Shown: positions 26,775-38,241, counted from the first letter of the stretch. The stretch: 64,000 nt of DNA from Crassaminicella thermophila (GCF_008152325.1 NZ_CP042243.1:811026-875025), one strand, 5' to 3'. Made by a program: numbers and translations. Notes: generated by a model not told the origin, from the sequence alone.

Positions 26775-28751
26775 ATGAAAAAATTTGAGCTTGTTTCAGA
26801 ATATAAACCTACTGGGGATCAGCCTAAGGCTATTGAGCTTTTAAGTGATGGGATTTATAAGGGATTAAAGCATCAAACCCTTTTAGGGGTTACAGGTTCT
26901 GGAAAGACTTTTACTATGGCAAATGTTATTGAGAAGGTTCAAAAGCCAACTTTAGTGATAGCTCATAATAAGACATTGGCAGCACAGTTGTGTAGTGAAT
27001 TTAAAGAGTTTTTTCCAAATAATGCTGTTGAATATTTTGTAAGTTATTATGATTACTATCAACCAGAAGCTTATGTTGCCCATACAGATACTTATATAGA
27101 AAAGGATGCACAAATTAATGATGAGATTGATAAGCTTCGCCACTCTGCTACTGCTGCATTATTTGAAAGAAAAGATGTGATTATTGTTGCTAGTGTCTCT
27201 TGCATATATGGATTAGGAGATCCTATAGATTATGAAAATCAAGTGTTGTCTTTAAGACCTGGTATGATTAAGGGAAGAGATGAGATATTAAAAAAGTTAG
27301 TAGATATTCAGTATGCACGAAATGATATAAATTTTGTACGTGGGACATTTAGAGTTAGAGGAGATGTGGTAGAAATTTTTCCTGCTAATGAAGCAGAGCA
27401 TGCTATAAGAGTAGAATTGTTTGGAGATGAAGTCGATAGAATCACAGAAATAAATATAGTAACAGGAGAAATAATAGGAATAAGAAATCATGTATCTATT
27501 TTTCCTGCTTCTCACTATGTAACTACAAAAGAAAAACTGGAGAAAGCAATTATTGATATAGAAGAAGAATTAAGAGAGAGAGTAAAATATTTTAAAGAAA
27601 ATGAAAAATTTATTGAAGCTCAAAGGATTCAGCAAAGAACTATGTATGATATAGAGATGCTTAGGGAAGTTGGATTTTGTCAGGGAATAGAAAATTATTC
27701 AAGGCATATTTCTCAAAGACCACCCGGTAGCAAGCCTTTTACGTTGATTGACTATTTTCCTGATGATTTTTTAATAATTGTTGATGAATCACATGTTACA
27801 ATCCCACAAATAAGGGGTATGTATGCAGGAGATAAGGCTAGAAAAGAAAACCTAGTAGAATATGGATTTAGATTGCCTTCAGCTTATGACAACAGACCTC
27901 TTAATTTTGATGAGTTTGAAGGATTAATAAATCAAATTATTTATGTAAGTGCAACGCCAGGGCCTTATGAAAAAGAACATAGTCAAAATACAGTAGAGCA
28001 AATCATAAGACCTACGGGACTTCTTGATCCTAAGATATATGTAAGACCTATAAAAGGTCAAATTGATGATTTGATTGGAGAAATTAATCAAGTAATAGAA
28101 AGAAACCAAAGAGTATTGGTGACTACCCTTACAAAGAAAATGGCAGAGGATTTAACTGCTTATTTTAAAGATGTTGATATTAAGGTTAGGTATCTACATT
28201 CTGATATTGATACACTAGAGAGAATGGAGATTGTAAGAGATTTGAGATTAGGCGTTTTTGATGTTTTGGTCGGAATAAACTTATTAAGAGAAGGATTAGA
28301 TTTGCCTGAAGTTTCACTCGTAGCTATTTTAGATGCAGATAAGGAAGGATTTCTCCGTTCTGAAACCTCTTTAGTTCAAACAATAGGACGAGCTGCTAGA
28401 AATATAGATGGAAAAGTGATTATGTATGCTGATAAAATTACAGATTCTATGAAACGAGCTATTGATGAAACAAATAGAAGAAGGAAGATTCAAAAGGAAT
28501 ATAATGAAAAATACAATATAAAGCCAAAAGGAATAGTAAAGAAAGTAAGAGATGTAATAGAAGCGACAAAGGTTGCTGAGGATTCTGTTAAGTATGGAAT
28601 AAATAAAGAAATAGAAGATATGAAGCCGAAAGAGATTAATAAACTGATTGAAAAGCTTGAAAGAGAAATGAAAGAGGCTGCAGAAAATTTACAGTTTGAA
28701 AGGGCAGCTAATCTTCGTGATAAAATAATGGAACTAAAAGAGAATCTTTAA
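26775..28751 (+). CDS. uvrB: Excinuclease ABC subunit B
   Basis: UvrB, the damage-verifying helicase-like subunit of nucleotide excision repair; 658 residues, full length. The Walker A motif is [14 protein letters not shown]; the beta-hairpin region with [11 protein letters not shown], the DESHVTIPQ Walker [10 protein letters not shown] (motif VI) and a C-terminal UVR domain ([20 protein letters not shown]) that binds UvrC are all present. It forms an operon with uvrA, which starts 13 bases later. Confidence 0.98.
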   Translation: MKKFELVSEYKPTGDQPKAIELLSDGIYKGLKHQTLLGVTGSGKTFTMANVIEKVQKPTLVIAHNKTLAAQLCSEFKEFFPNNAVEYFVSYYDYYQPEAYVAHTDTYIEKDAQINDEIDKLRHSATAALFERKDVIIVASVSCIYGLGDPIDYENQVLSLRPGMIKGRDEILKKLVDIQYARNDINFVRGTFRVRGDVVEIFPANEAEHAIRVELFGDEVDRITEINIVTGEIIGIRNHVSIFPASHYVTTKEKLEKAIIDIEEELRERVKYFKENEKFIEAQRIQQRTMYDIEMLREVGFCQGIENYSRHISQRPPGSKPFTLIDYFPDDFLIIVDESHVTIPQIRGMYAGDKARKENLVEYGFRLPSAYDNRPLNFDEFEGLINQIIYVSATPGPYEKEHSQNTVEQIIRPTGLLDPKIYVRPIKGQIDDLIGEINQVIERNQRVLVTTLTKKMAEDLTAYFKDVDIKVRYLHSDIDTLERMEIVRDLRLGVFDVLVGINLLREGLDLPEVSLVAILDADKEGFLRSETSLVQTIGRAARNIDGKVIMYADKITDSMKRAIDETNRRRKIQKEYNEKYNIKPKGIVKKVRDVIEATKVAEDSVKYGINKEIEDMKPKEINKLIEKLEREMKEAAENLQFERAANLRDKIMELKENL

Positions 28752-28764
28752 CAGAGGTGAAAAT

Positions 28765-31593
28765 ATGTCTAAGAACAGTATATTTGTAAAAGGTGCAAAA
28801 GAGCACAACTTAAAAAATATTGATATAGAAATACCAAGAGACAAGTTTGTTGTTATGACAGGGCTAAGTGGTTCAGGAAAATCCTCTTTGGCTTTTGATA
28901 CAATTTATGCGGAAGGACAAAGAAGGTATGTGGAGAGTTTATCTGCTTATGCAAGACAGTTTCTAGGTCAGATGGAAAAGCCTGATGTAGATTATATAGA
29001 AGGATTATCTCCTGCTATATCAATAGACCAAAAGACTACTAGCAGAAATCCTCGTTCTACAGTTGGAACTGTGACAGAGATTTATGATTATTTAAGACTT
29101 TTGTTTGCAAGAGTAGGTACCCCTTATTGTCCAATATGTGGTATTGAGATTTCTCAACAAACAGTAGACCAAATTGTAGATAAGATTATGGAACTACCTG
29201 AAAGAACAAAGATTCAAATATTAGCACCAATAGTTAGAGGTCGTAAAGGAGAACATGTAAAGATCTTAGAAAATATAAGAAAAGAAGGATATGTTCGTGT
29301 AAGAATAGATGGTCAAATAAAAGAACTATATGATGAGATTAAGCTTGAGAAGAATAAAAAGCATACCATTGAGGTAGTAATAGATCGTATTATTGTAAAA
29401 GAAGGAATTAAAAATCGATTAGCAGATTCCATTGAAACAACATTATCCTTATCAGAAGGTTTGGTTGTTGTGAATGTGATAGATGGAGAAGATTTAACTT
29501 TTAGTACAAAATTTTCATGTCCAGAGCATGGAATTGGTATTGAAGAATTAGAGCCTAGGATGTTTTCATTTAATAGTCCCTATGGTGCTTGTTCTGATTG
29601 TAATGGGATTGGATATATTAGAAAGATTGATCCAGATTTGGTGATTCCTAACCCTTCTTTAAGTATTAAAGAAGGAGGAATTGCACCTATGGCAAACAGC
29701 GAGGAAGGAACTTATTATTTTGAAATGATTAATGCATTAGCAAAGGAACATGATTTAGATTTGGATACACCTATTGAAAAATTGCCAAAAGCTTTTATAG
29801 ATGAATTACTTTATGGTACAGGAGATAGGTATATAGAATTTAAATACGAAAGCAAATTCGGTGGAATAAGACAATACAAAGCTCCTTTTGAAGGGATTAT
29901 TAATAACTTATCAAGAAGATATAAAGAAACAAATTCTGATTATATGAGAGAAAAGATAGAAGAGTTTATGGCTCTTAATCCTTGTGATTCATGTAAGGGA
30001 GCAAGATTAAAAAAAGAAGTTTTATCCGTAAAAATTTGCGGCAAAAATATAGCACAAGTAACAGAGTTTTCTATTAGGGAAGCAAGAGACTTTTTTAATA
30101 ATTTGGTTCTTTCTGAAAAAAAGGAAATGATTGCAAAGCAGATTCTTAAAGAAATAAATGAAAGATTAGGCTTTTTAGTAGATGTAGGATTAGACTATTT
30201 GACTTTATCTCGTTCAGCTGGAACATTATCAGGTGGAGAATCTCAAAGAATTAGATTAGCAACCCAAATTGGCTCAAGCTTGGTTGGGGTTTTATATATT
30301 CTAGATGAGCCAAGTATTGGACTACATCAAAAGGATAATGAAAAGCTTATTAAAACCCTTAGAAATCTAACAAATTTAGGAAATACCCTTATTGTTGTCG
30401 AGCATGATGAGGATACCATGTATGCAGCAGATTATATTATTGATATTGGTCCAGGTGCAGGAGAACATGGAGGAAAGATTGTAGCAGCAGGAACAGTAGA
30501 TGAAATTATTAAATGTGAAAATTCAATTACAGGTCAATATCTATCGGGGAAGAAAAAGATTGAAGTTCCAAAGGAGAGAAGAAAACCAAACGGAAAATGG
30601 ATAGAGGTAGTGGGAGCTAGGGAAAATAATCTAAAAAATATCAATGTAAAGTTTCCATTAGGAGTATTTACTTGTGTAACAGGGGTTTCTGGTTCAGGAA
30701 AGAGTACTTTAGTCAATGAGATTTTTTACAAAAGACTTGCCATGGAGCTTCATAGAGCCAAACAAAAACCTGGAAGTCATAAAGACATAAAGGGAATTAA
30801 GCATATCGATAAAGTAATTGATATTGACCAATCTCCTATTGGTAGAACCCCAAGATCAAATCCAGCAACTTATACAGGTGTATTTGATTTAATAAGAGAT
30901 CTTTTTGCAAAGGTTCCAGAAGCAAAGATTAGGGGGTATCAAAAGGGAAGATTCAGCTTTAATGTAAAGGGGGGAAGATGTGAGGCTTGTAGAGGAGACG
31001 GAATTATTAAAATAGAGATGCATTTTTTACCAGATGTTTATGTTCCTTGTGATGTATGCAAAGGAAAGAGATATAATAGAGAAACTTTAGAAGTAAAATA
31101 TAAGGGAAAATCTATATCAGATGTATTGGAGATGACTGTTGAAGAAGCATTAAAGTTTTTTGAAAATGTTCCAGGGATAAAAAGAAAGCTATCTACTTTA
31201 TATGAAGTAGGATTAGGATATATAAAACTAGGACAACCATCTACCCAGCTATCCGGTGGGGAAGCCCAAAGGGTGAAATTAGCAACAGAGCTTAGCAAAC
31301 GAAGCACTGGAAAAACATTATATATTTTAGATGAACCTACTACAGGACTTCATATTGCAGATATTCATAAATTAATAGGAGTACTAAACAGGCTTGTTGA
31401 AGGAGGAAATACTGTTTTAGTAATTGAGCATAATCTTGATGTGATAAAGGCATGTGACTATATTATTGATTTAGGACCAGATGGAGGGGATAGAGGGGGT
31501 CAAGTTGTAGGAGTAGGAACTCCAGAAGAAATTTCAAAACTTCCTCAGTCTTATACAGGTATTTACCTAAAGAAAATATTAGAAAAAGCCTAG
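28765..31593 (+). CDS. uvrA: Excinuclease ABC subunit A
   Basis: UvrA, the DNA-damage sensor ATPase; 942 residues, full length. Both ABC modules are present: the first Walker [16 protein letters not shown] with signature [13 protein letters not shown], and the second [15 protein letters not shown] with [14 protein letters not shown]. Zinc modules appear as CPICG...CPEHG/CSDCNG and CEACRGDG...CDVCKGKR. It follows uvrB directly and ends in a bidirectional terminator. Confidence 0.98.
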   Translation: MSKNSIFVKGAKEHNLKNIDIEIPRDKFVVMTGLSGSGKSSLAFDTIYAEGQRRYVESLSAYARQFLGQMEKPDVDYIEGLSPAISIDQKTTSRNPRSTVGTVTEIYDYLRLLFARVGTPYCPICGIEISQQTVDQIVDKIMELPERTKIQILAPIVRGRKGEHVKILENIRKEGYVRVRIDGQIKELYDEIKLEKNKKHTIEVVIDRIIVKEGIKNRLADSIETTLSLSEGLVVVNVIDGEDLTFSTKFSCPEHGIGIEELEPRMFSFNSPYGACSDCNGIGYIRKIDPDLVIPNPSLSIKEGGIAPMANSEEGTYYFEMINALAKEHDLDLDTPIEKLPKAFIDELLYGTGDRYIEFKYESKFGGIRQYKAPFEGIINNLSRRYKETNSDYMREKIEEFMALNPCDSCKGARLKKEVLSVKICGKNIAQVTEFSIREARDFFNNLVLSEKKEMIAKQILKEINERLGFLVDVGLDYLTLSRSAGTLSGGESQRIRLATQIGSSLVGVLYILDEPSIGLHQKDNEKLIKTLRNLTNLGNTLIVVEHDEDTMYAADYIIDIGPGAGEHGGKIVAAGTVDEIIKCENSITGQYLSGKKKIEVPKERRKPNGKWIEVVGARENNLKNINVKFPLGVFTCVTGVSGSGKSTLVNEIFYKRLAMELHRAKQKPGSHKDIKGIKHIDKVIDIDQSPIGRTPRSNPATYTGVFDLIRDLFAKVPEAKIRGYQKGRFSFNVKGGRCEACRGDGIIKIEMHFLPDVYVPCDVCKGKRYNRETLEVKYKGKSISDVLEMTVEEALKFFENVPGIKRKLSTLYEVGLGYIKLGQPSTQLSGGEAQRVKLATELSKRSTGKTLYILDEPTTGLHIADIHKLIGVLNRLVEGGNTVLVIEHNLDVIKACDYIIDLGPDGGDRGGQVVGVGTPEEISKLPQSYTGIYLKKILEKA

Positions 31594-31611
31594 ATTTTCT
31601 AGGCTTTTATT
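31584..31611. terminator. Bidirectional terminator between uvrA and the chemoreceptor gene
   Basis: AAAAGCCTAGA-TTT-TCTAGGCTTTT, overlapping both 3' ends. Confidence 0.88.
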
Positions 31612-33613
31612 CTTCTATCTTAAATAGTTCTACCGTTTTTTGAAGATTTTCTGCAAGTGATTTTAAATTATTTGAATTTGTTGAAATACTTTCTACGGCT
31701 GCAAGCTGTTCTTCTGTTGAAGCAGATACTTGCTGGGTGGCAGCTGATGTTTGCTGAGCCATAGCTGAAATATTTGAAATAATATCTAATATTTTATTTT
31801 TTTTCTCTTCCATATTTTTATTGTATTCTTTGATTTGAGAAACTTTTTCTGTTAAAGACTGGATAGAATGTAATGTTTGATTAAAAACTTTTTCTGTTTC
31901 TTTTACGGATTCATCTTGTTTTTGAACTATTTCTTTTGCTTTTATCATTGTGGTAACTGCTGTTTTTGACTGGGTTTGAATGTTTGTAATTAAATCTTTT
32001 ATCTCATCTGCTGCTTTTGAAGATTGTTCTGCAAGCTTTCGTATTTCTTCAGCAACAACAGAAAAACCTCTGCCTGATTCGCCTGCTCTTGCAGCTTCGA
32101 TTGCAGCATTTAATGCTAATAAATTTGTTTGTTCTGCAATTTGTGCAATGGTTTCTGTAATAATGCCGATTTCTTCTGAACTTTTATCTACTTTTAAAAC
32201 AATGTCATTTACATGCATAGCAGCTTCACTGTTTTCGTTGTTTTTTTCTATTAGAACTTTTACTGTATTTAAGCCTTGATTGCTTAATTGATCTGCTTCT
32301 TTTGTAATTGTTTCTATATCTTCTGTAGATGCTAAAACCAACTCAATATTATCTGCTAATTCTTTTGTATTGACAGCACTATTTTCTGTATCTTTTGCTT
32401 GTACACTAGTACTTTTTGCTATTTCTTCTATTGTTTTTGCTACTTCTTCAATAGCAGCGGCAGTATGGTCTGTTACTTGTGTTAGTGAATCAGAAGATTC
32501 GAATACAGTATGTGAAGCACTTTTTACATTTTTTATTAAATTCCCAATATTAATAAGCATCTCATTGAAACTTTCTCCTATTTGTCCAAGTTCATCATTA
32601 GAGGATATTGGCACTCTTACGGTTAAATCTCCCTTTGAAGCTATTTGAATAACTTCTTTAACACGATTTAGTGGTTTTGAGATGTTTCTAGCAATAAATA
32701 AAGATAGAATAACAGCGACAATAATTCCTATGAAAATGCCGAATATTGTAAAATGTTTAATAACGTTTGTATCTGTTAAAAGTTCATCATGATCCATAGA
32801 TGCTACTATTTTCCATCCTGTAATTGGATTTGTATAAAAAACAGCAAATTTATTTCTTCCTTTAAATAAATACTCAAAAAATCCTGATTTTTTAGAATGA
32901 GCTTGTTCCCATATGCTAAGTTTTCTAAAGTCATCTTTTCCAATTAGTTCTTTATTTGGATGAGCGATCATTATGCCATTTTTATCGGTTACATAAATAT
33001 ATCCTTCATTGCCTATGGTTATTTTAGATAGATTTTCTGATAAAAGACGAAGATTTATATCAACACCGATTACCCCTATAACTTTATCATTATCAATTAC
33101 TGTTTTAGCAACAGTAATGACAACATCTCCTGATGTAGCATCTTTATATGGGTCTGTCCATACAACTTTTCCTTTATTATTTAAAGCTTTTTTATACCAT
33201 GGCCTTCGTCTAGGGTCATATCCATCTGGAATTGCTTGATTAGGATAAATATATATATTACCATTATTAGAACCAAAGTATGTATTCATAATTTCTGAAT
33301 CACTTTCTTTTACATTTTTTAATATATTCATGACTAATTCATGACTGCTATAGTAGTTGTCATTTGAACTTTGGATTAATCTTTTAAAATTGATGTTGCT
33401 TGATAATATATTTACACTTGTTTCTTTTCCTTTTAAAAATTCGCTTAGTCCCATATTGATTCGTTCAACCAATTGAGTAGATGTACTTACCATTTTTTCC
33501 ATTAAAAGATCATGTGATTTTGAATAGGAAAAATACCCTAATAAACTCATAGGAATTATTATGGATAAAACAATCATGACAAGCAATTTGTTTCTTATTG
33601 TTCCTTTTTTCAT
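31607..33613 (-). CDS. Methyl-accepting chemotaxis protein with dCache sensor
   Basis: A 668-residue transmembrane chemoreceptor. An N-terminal helix ([19 protein letters not shown]) and a second one near residue 285 ([20 protein letters not shown]) bracket an extracellular double-Cache domain ([20 protein letters not shown] is the typical dCache ligand segment). A HAMP domain follows (about 305-360) and then the cytoplasmic signalling domain with the hairpin tip [20 protein letters not shown]. The ligand cannot be told, though dCache receptors often bind amino acids. The gene is preceded by a c-di-GMP-I riboswitch, which links its expression to the motile/sessile switch. Confidence 0.95.
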   Translation of the reverse strand: MKKGTIRNKLLVMIVLSIIIPMSLLGYFSYSKSHDLLMEKMVSTSTQLVERINMGLSEFLKGKETSVNILSSNINFKRLIQSSNDNYYSSHELVMNILKNVKESDSEIMNTYFGSNNGNIYIYPNQAIPDGYDPRRRPWYKKALNNKGKVVWTDPYKDATSGDVVITVAKTVIDNDKVIGVIGVDINLRLLSENLSKITIGNEGYIYVTDKNGIMIAHPNKELIGKDDFRKLSIWEQAHSKKSGFFEYLFKGRNKFAVFYTNPITGWKIVASMDHDELLTDTNVIKHFTIFGIFIGIIVAVILSLFIARNISKPLNRVKEVIQIASKGDLTVRVPISSNDELGQIGESFNEMLINIGNLIKNVKSASHTVFESSDSLTQVTDHTAAAIEEVAKTIEEIAKSTSVQAKDTENSAVNTKELADNIELVLASTEDIETITKEADQLSNQGLNTVKVLIEKNNENSEAAMHVNDIVLKVDKSSEEIGIITETIAQIAEQTNLLALNAAIEAARAGESGRGFSVVAEEIRKLAEQSSKAADEIKDLITNIQTQSKTAVTTMIKAKEIVQKQDESVKETEKVFNQTLHSIQSLTEKVSQIKEYNKNMEEKKNKILDIISNISAMAQQTSAATQQVSASTEEQLAAVESISTNSNNLKSLAENLQKTVELFKIEE

Positions 33614-33636
33614 AGCTGTCCCCCCATACGTTAGAT

Positions 33637-33755
33637 TAAAAAAAGCACCTTTTTCAGGTGCCTATAAACTTTTAGCAGCCTGGCAGTCATAGAATTTATT
33701 CTTTAGACCCATAGCTTTGCGTCCTTACCTTTCGATAAGTTTGCCAATTAATGTA
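33637..33755 (-). promoter_or_regulatory. Cyclic di-GMP-I (GEMM) riboswitch with terminator
   Basis: Read on the minus strand, the leader of the chemoreceptor gene contains the GEMM-I landmarks: GGCAAAC...TCGAAAGG, GACGCAAAGC with TATGGGTCTAAAG, and CTATGACTGCCAGGCTGC. Aptamer positions are about 33671-33752. It is followed by the hairpin AGGCACCT-GAAAA-AGGTGC and a T run (+ strand 33637-33663), 24 bases before the chemoreceptor start codon. c-di-GMP binding should decide between termination and read-through; which way cannot be judged without folding. Confidence 0.92.
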
Positions 33756-33768
33756 TTTATTTTAAAAC

Positions 33769-33797
33769 ATAATATCAAAAAAAAACAAAAATTGCAA
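33769..33797 (-). promoter_or_regulatory. Promoter of the riboswitch-chemoreceptor transcript
   Basis: On the minus strand: -35 TTGCAA (33792-33797) and -10 TATTAT (33769-33774), 17-base spacer. Confidence 0.7.
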
Positions 33798-33820
33798 GAA
33801 TATGATGAAAAACAAAAATT

Positions 33821-34372
33821 TTAGTTGTTTATTATCATTCCCCGGGCAATATTATTCTTTGTGAGTACAACGCCAACAATATCTCCAACTCTTAGATCGT
33901 TAAAATCTAGATTCATTTTCTTATCATTACGCTTAATTATAATAACTATATTTTCTGAGATTTTTATATCTGGTTCTATGCTGATGCTGTTATCATCAAA
34001 GTGCTGTTCGATAGTTATTGTTCTTTCTTTTTTGTTAATATTTCGGATTTCTCCATAGGCAAAAATTTCATCATTCCAAGGATCAGCAGCTTTAAAGTCT
34101 TTAAATAAAAGATTATTTTTTAAGATTATTGTATTATTTTTTGCATCTAAAGAAAATGAACAGTTCATCTTTGATATAGCTTCTAAAGGTATATATATAT
34201 TGCCTTTATATAGTATTGTTTTTATAGGGAGAGGGGAATTGTCTTGGATTTTTATTTTTGTATTTTTAATAAAAGCGGACACTTCTTCTAAAGGAATTCC
34301 TGCAACTGCTATAGATGATGTGATAAAGATGATGCTTAAAATTATTGAAAATTTTTTTAAAAAAGCTTTCAT
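33821..34372 (-). CDS. Secreted protein with copper amine oxidase N-like segment
   Basis: A 183-residue exported protein. The N-terminus is a signal peptide (KKFSIILSIIFITSSIAVAG). Residues about 50-90 (ILYKGNIYIPLEAISKM and the following beta segment) resemble the 'copper amine oxidase N-terminal domain' repeat that is common in clostridial surface proteins. The second half (YGEIRNINKKERTITI ... VGDIVGVVLTKNN) looks like a small beta-barrel. No catalytic motif is seen. An AGGAGG site precedes the ATG. It is monocistronic, upstream of the chemoreceptor on the same strand but separated by the riboswitch promoter. Function unknown. Confidence 0.7.
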   Translation of the reverse strand: MKAFLKKFSIILSIIFITSSIAVAGIPLEEVSAFIKNTKIKIQDNSPLPIKTILYKGNIYIPLEAISKMNCSFSLDAKNNTIILKNNLLFKDFKAADPWNDEIFAYGEIRNINKKERTITIEQHFDDNSISIEPDIKISENIVIIIKRNDKKMNLDFNDLRVGDIVGVVLTKNNIARGMIINN

Positions 34373-34401
34373 TGTTATTCCTCCTTAAATGTTGTTGTAG
34401 G

Positions 34402-34677
34402 TAACTTTTGTTATCTTAGCTTGTTGATAAAGTTATATTTATCAATGAATTGAAAAATAACGTTCATAAACAAAGCTTTATAGAAAACAAAGCTTCATAA
34501 TTTCGAAAAATCCTAACGCACCTAATCAAGACGTCCTGTCTTGTAGGCTGCTGGCTTAGCATCCATGCTGAGCCTACGAATTTTTCTGAAATTATTCATC
34601 AAGTTTTCTTTATTAAAGCTTTGCAATTATTCACTTTTATTTTTCATTCATAATAATTAGATAACTTTTGTTATCTT
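34402..34677. repeat. MITE-like palindromic element, long copy, with 16-bp flanking repeats
   Basis: An inserted-looking element between the secreted-protein gene and uvrC. It is bounded by the exact direct repeat TAACTTTTGTTATCTT at 34402-34417 and 34662-34677. Directly inside the left repeat it begins AGCTTGTTGATAAA, as does the shorter copy at 45.8 kb. The arms GAAAAATAACGTTCATAAAC ... TAGAAAAC and GTTTTC ... CAATTATTCACTTTTATTTT are imperfect inverted repeats. The centre (about 34498-34594) is GC-richer and carries two clear hairpins: CAAGAC-GTCCT-GTCTTG and GTAGGCT...GCTTAGCAT-CC-ATGCTGAGC...AGCCTAC. The rest of the 467-base gene-free spacer holds only ribosome binding sites and an unresolved uvrC promoter. 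Confidence 0.7.
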
Positions 34678-34839
34678 TATATTTTCTTTTTTTCCAAAAG
34701 TTCTATGTCTAGAGTATTGTCAAACGTTTTAAAAAGTATACATATTTTTAAAATGACTAGGAAATAATAAATCATTAAAGCTTAATTTTTGATAAAATAA
34801 ATGTATTGAAAACTTTAAAAAAAATGAGAGGAAGTAGAT

Positions 34840-36714
34840 ATGTTTGATATAAAAGAACAACTAAAAAAATTACCCCAAAAGCCTGGTGTTTATTTGATGA
34901 AGGATTCTACTGGTGAAATTATTTATGTTGGTAAGGCAATATCACTAAAAAACAGGGTACGGCAGTATTTTCAGTCTTCTAAAAATCATTCTCCTAAGGT
35001 TTTGGCTATGGTAGGAAATATTTCTGAATTTGAATATATTTTGACAGATTCAGAGGTAGAGGCATTAATCCTTGAAGCTAATCTTATTAAAAAGCACCGG
35101 CCTAAGTATAATGTACTTCTTCGAGATGATAAGCAATATCCTTATATAAAGGTTACTATAGGAGAAAAATATCCAAGGGTTTTCAAAACACGAAGGGTTA
35201 TTAAGGATGGGGCTAGGTATTTTGGTCCTTATATTAATGTAGGAGCAGTTAATAATACGATTGAAATGCTAAAAAAGTTTTATCGATTAAGAACTTGTAA
35301 TAAGAATCTTGAAAAAAATAAAGATAGAGCTTGCTTAAATTATCATATAGGTAGATGTTTAGGTCCTTGTCAAGGACATATAGATAGTGAAGAATATATG
35401 AAAATGATTGATGAAATCGTACTATTTTTAGGGGGAAAACATGAAGCATTAGTAAAAAAAATAGAAAAAAAAATGAAGGATGCTGCAGCCTCTATGCAAT
35501 TTGAAAAAGCAGCAGAGTATAGAGATCAAATCATTGCCATTAATAATATTATGGAAAAACAAAAAATGGTTTTAGCTTCTGATATAGACCAGGATTTGAT
35601 TGCTATGGCAAGAGGGGGTAAGGATATATGTGTGATGGTTTTCTTTGTAAGAGGTGGAAAACTAATAGGAAGAGAACATTATATGCTCAGTGCAAGAGAA
35701 GATGAGGAAAGAGGAGAAATTATCAGTGCTTTTATAAAGCAGTTTTATGCAGGTGCAGCCTTTGTGCCGAAGGAAATTCTATTGCAGGAAAAAATCAATG
35801 ACCTTGATGTCATTGAAAAATGGCTCTCTGTAAAGAAAGGTTCGAAAGTATTGGTAAAAATTCCTCATAGAGGAGAGAAAAGAGCACTTCTTGAATTGGT
35901 ATATAAAAATGCTGTAGATACTTTATCAAAATTTCGTGATAAGATTATAAAAGATAAAGAAAAAAGTGAGGGTGCTATAAAAGAGTTGAGAGAGTATTTA
36001 AATCTTTCAAAACCTTTATTTCGAATAGAGTCATTTGATATTTCTAATACTCAAGGAGTAAATTCAGTTGCTTCAATGGTTGTGTTTGAAAACGGAAAAC
36101 CAAAGTATAGTGATTATCGAAGGTTTAAAATTAAGACAATAGAGGGCCAAAATGATTATGGGAGTATGCAGGAAGTTATTTACAGAAGATTTAAAAGGGG
36201 AATAGAAGAAAAAGATAATATGAAGGAAAAAGGAATTATAGATGAAGAAGGGAAGTTTTCTAAATTTCCTGACCTTATATTGATAGATGGAGGAGTAGGA
36301 CAAGTAAATGCAGCTAAAGAGGTATTAAATGCATTAGGACTTAATATTCCTATGGCGGGAATGGTAAAAGATGATCGCCACAAAACAAAAGATTTAGTTT
36401 ATAATGGTAAGATAATAAATATAAAAAAAAATCAGCTTATTTTTCAACTGATTGGGAAAATTCAAGAGGAAACCCATCGGTTTGCGATTACTTATCATAA
36501 GAGCTTAAGAGGAAAAACAGCAGTGCAATCAATATTAGAAGAAATACCAGGAATTGGAGAAAAAAGAAGAATTGCATTGTTAAAATATTTCAAGACAATA
36601 GAAAAAATAAAAAAAGCTTCTATAGATGAGTTGAGTCAAGTAAAAGGCATGAACAAAAGAGCTGCAAAAGAAATAAAAGATTATTTTTCAAAGAAAAACA
36701 CAAAAAAGGAGTAG
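34840..36714 (+). CDS. uvrC: Excinuclease ABC subunit C
   Basis: UvrC makes the two incisions beside a lesion after UvrB loading; 624 residues, full length. It has the N-terminal GIY-YIG nuclease domain (KPGVYLMKDSTGEIIYVGKA), a central UVR domain that pairs with UvrB (AAASMQFEKAAEYRD), the RNase H-like second nuclease (FDISNTQGVNSVASMVVFE, LILIDGGVGQ) and C-terminal helix-hairpin-helix motifs (IPGIGEKRRIALLKYF). hprK follows after five bases, so they are co-transcribed. Confidence 0.98.
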   Translation: MFDIKEQLKKLPQKPGVYLMKDSTGEIIYVGKAISLKNRVRQYFQSSKNHSPKVLAMVGNISEFEYILTDSEVEALILEANLIKKHRPKYNVLLRDDKQYPYIKVTIGEKYPRVFKTRRVIKDGARYFGPYINVGAVNNTIEMLKKFYRLRTCNKNLEKNKDRACLNYHIGRCLGPCQGHIDSEEYMKMIDEIVLFLGGKHEALVKKIEKKMKDAAASMQFEKAAEYRDQIIAINNIMEKQKMVLASDIDQDLIAMARGGKDICVMVFFVRGGKLIGREHYMLSAREDEERGEIISAFIKQFYAGAAFVPKEILLQEKINDLDVIEKWLSVKKGSKVLVKIPHRGEKRALLELVYKNAVDTLSKFRDKIIKDKEKSEGAIKELREYLNLSKPLFRIESFDISNTQGVNSVASMVVFENGKPKYSDYRRFKIKTIEGQNDYGSMQEVIYRRFKRGIEEKDNMKEKGIIDEEGKFSKFPDLILIDGGVGQVNAAKEVLNALGLNIPMAGMVKDDRHKTKDLVYNGKIINIKKNQLIFQLIGKIQEETHRFAITYHKSLRGKTAVQSILEEIPGIGEKRRIALLKYFKTIEKIKKASIDELSQVKGMNKRAAKEIKDYFSKKNTKKE

Positions 36715-36719
36715 GTATT

Positions 36720-37637
36720 ATGGCATTTGTAACAATTGATCAATTGATTAATGATTTAAAATTAGAAGTAATTTATAAACCTGAAAAAACGGATATAAAT
36801 ATAGAAGTGAGTGATATTAATAGACCTGGATTGCAGTTAGCAGGTTTTTATGAATATTTTGCTTATGAAAGAGTACAAGTAGTAGGGAAAGTAGAGTGGA
36901 CATATTTTGATAGCCTTACACCTGAAGTAAGAAAGGAAAGAACAGAAAAATTATTTTCACACCAACTGCCTTGTGTCATTGTAACAAGAGGATTAGAAGT
37001 TCATAAAGAGTGTTTAGGGGCATCAAAAAAATTTAATCGTCCCTTGCTTAGAACTAATATAAATACAACAAAACTGATTAGTCAGTTAATGACGTATTTA
37101 GAAGAAAAATTAGCCCCTGTTATAACAAGGCATGGGGTATTAGTAGATGTGTATGGAATTGGTATATTACTTATTGGCGAAAGTGGTATTGGAAAAAGTG
37201 AGACTGCACTAGAGCTTATTAAAAGAGGACATAGATTGGTAGCAGATGATGCTGTGGAAATTAAGAAGATAGATAACAATACATTAGAAGGAAGTGCACC
37301 AGAACTTATTAGACATTTTATGGAGCTTAGAGGAATCGGTATATTAGACATTAAGCACTTATATGGTGTAGGTTCAGTAAGAGATAAAAAAATGATTGAA
37401 CTTGTTATTGAGATGCAAAACTGGAGTCCTGATAAGCAGTATGATAGATTGGGAATGGATGAAGAATTTATGGAGATTTTAGGGGTTAATGTACACAAAA
37501 TCACTATTCCTATTAAGCCAGGGAGAAATTTGGCCATGATTATCGAGGCAGCAGCTAGAAACCATAAACAGAAACAAATGGGACATAATGCAGCAGAGAT
37601 ATTGAATGAAAGGCTTTTAAGACAGTTTGGTGAATAA
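36720..37637 (+). CDS. hprK: HPr kinase/phosphorylase
   Basis: HPr kinase/phosphorylase adds or removes phosphate at Ser46 of HPr and Crh, the central switch of carbon catabolite control in Firmicutes. The 305-residue protein has the P-loop LLIGESGIGKSETALELI, the capping region with ADDAVEIKKI, and the HprK signature ELRGIGILDIKHLYG. The substrate in this window is the HPr-like protein near 62.8 kb, whose Ser46 is kept. A bidirectional terminator follows. Confidence 0.97.
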   Translation: MAFVTIDQLINDLKLEVIYKPEKTDINIEVSDINRPGLQLAGFYEYFAYERVQVVGKVEWTYFDSLTPEVRKERTEKLFSHQLPCVIVTRGLEVHKECLGASKKFNRPLLRTNINTTKLISQLMTYLEEKLAPVITRHGVLVDVYGIGILLIGESGIGKSETALELIKRGHRLVADDAVEIKKIDNNTLEGSAPELIRHFMELRGIGILDIKHLYGVGSVRDKKMIELVIEMQNWSPDKQYDRLGMDEEFMEILGVNVHKITIPIKPGRNLAMIIEAAARNHKQKQMGHNAAEILNERLLRQFGE

Positions 37638-37641
37638 TATT

Positions 37642-37684
37642 AAAAAAGAGAATTGATCAATTTTTGATCAATTCTCTTTTTCTT
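37642..37684. terminator. Bidirectional terminator between hprK and mogA
   Basis: AAAGAGAATTGATCAA-TTTT-TGATCAATTCTCTTTT, a 15-16 bp perfect stem with T runs on both strands. Confidence 0.9.
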
Positions 37685-38168
37685 TAGCACATTCTGATGA
37701 GGTTCCTTTTAGAATTTCTAGTCCATGTGAAAGGCTTGGTATTATAAAATCTAAAATTTCACTAACAGCTTTAGGGCTTCCTGGAAGATTGATTATTAAG
37801 GTGTTTTTCCTTATACCTGATACGGCTCGAGACAACATAGCTCTTGGAGTTATCTGAAGGCTTTTGTATCTTATAGCTTCAGATATTCCAGGAGCTAATC
37901 TTTCTACTACATTTAAAGTGGCTTCAGGTGTTATATCTCTTTTTGAAAAACCTGTACCACCTGATGTCAAAATCAAATCAAGACCTAAATTGTCACACAT
38001 ATGGATCATTTCTTTTTCTAAAATTTCTTGTTCATCAGGCAAAATAGTATATTTTTTTGTTATATAATAATTATTCTCCATAATTTCTTTTATTATTTTA
38101 CCGCTTTTATCAATCCGTTCTCCCTTATAACCTTTATCACTAGCGATAATAATACCTAGTGTAAACAT
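37668..38168 (-). CDS. mogA: MogA/MoaB-family molybdopterin adenylyltransferase
   Basis: A 166-residue MogA/MoaB-type protein that adenylates molybdopterin before metal insertion by MoeA. Family motifs are LDLILTSGGTGFSKRDITPE (the substrate-binding loop) and NLPGSPKAVSE. Whether it is the MogA or MoaB type cannot be fixed, but both act in this step. It is divergent from the tungstate transporter and MoeA genes, sharing their regulatory spacer, which supports a cofactor role. Its 3' end lies in the shared terminator with hprK. Confidence 0.92.
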   Translation of the reverse strand: MFTLGIIIASDKGYKGERIDKSGKIIKEIMENNYYITKKYTILPDEQEILEKEMIHMCDNLGLDLILTSGGTGFSKRDITPEATLNVVERLAPGISEAIRYKSLQITPRAMLSRAVSGIRKNTLIINLPGSPKAVSEILDFIIPSLSHGLEILKGTSSECAKEKEN

Positions 38169-38241
38169 TAAAATACCCCCTTTATGGTTTATTATATCAT
38201 CTATAGATTTTTAATATTATGAAAATACAAACTTTTCTCTA

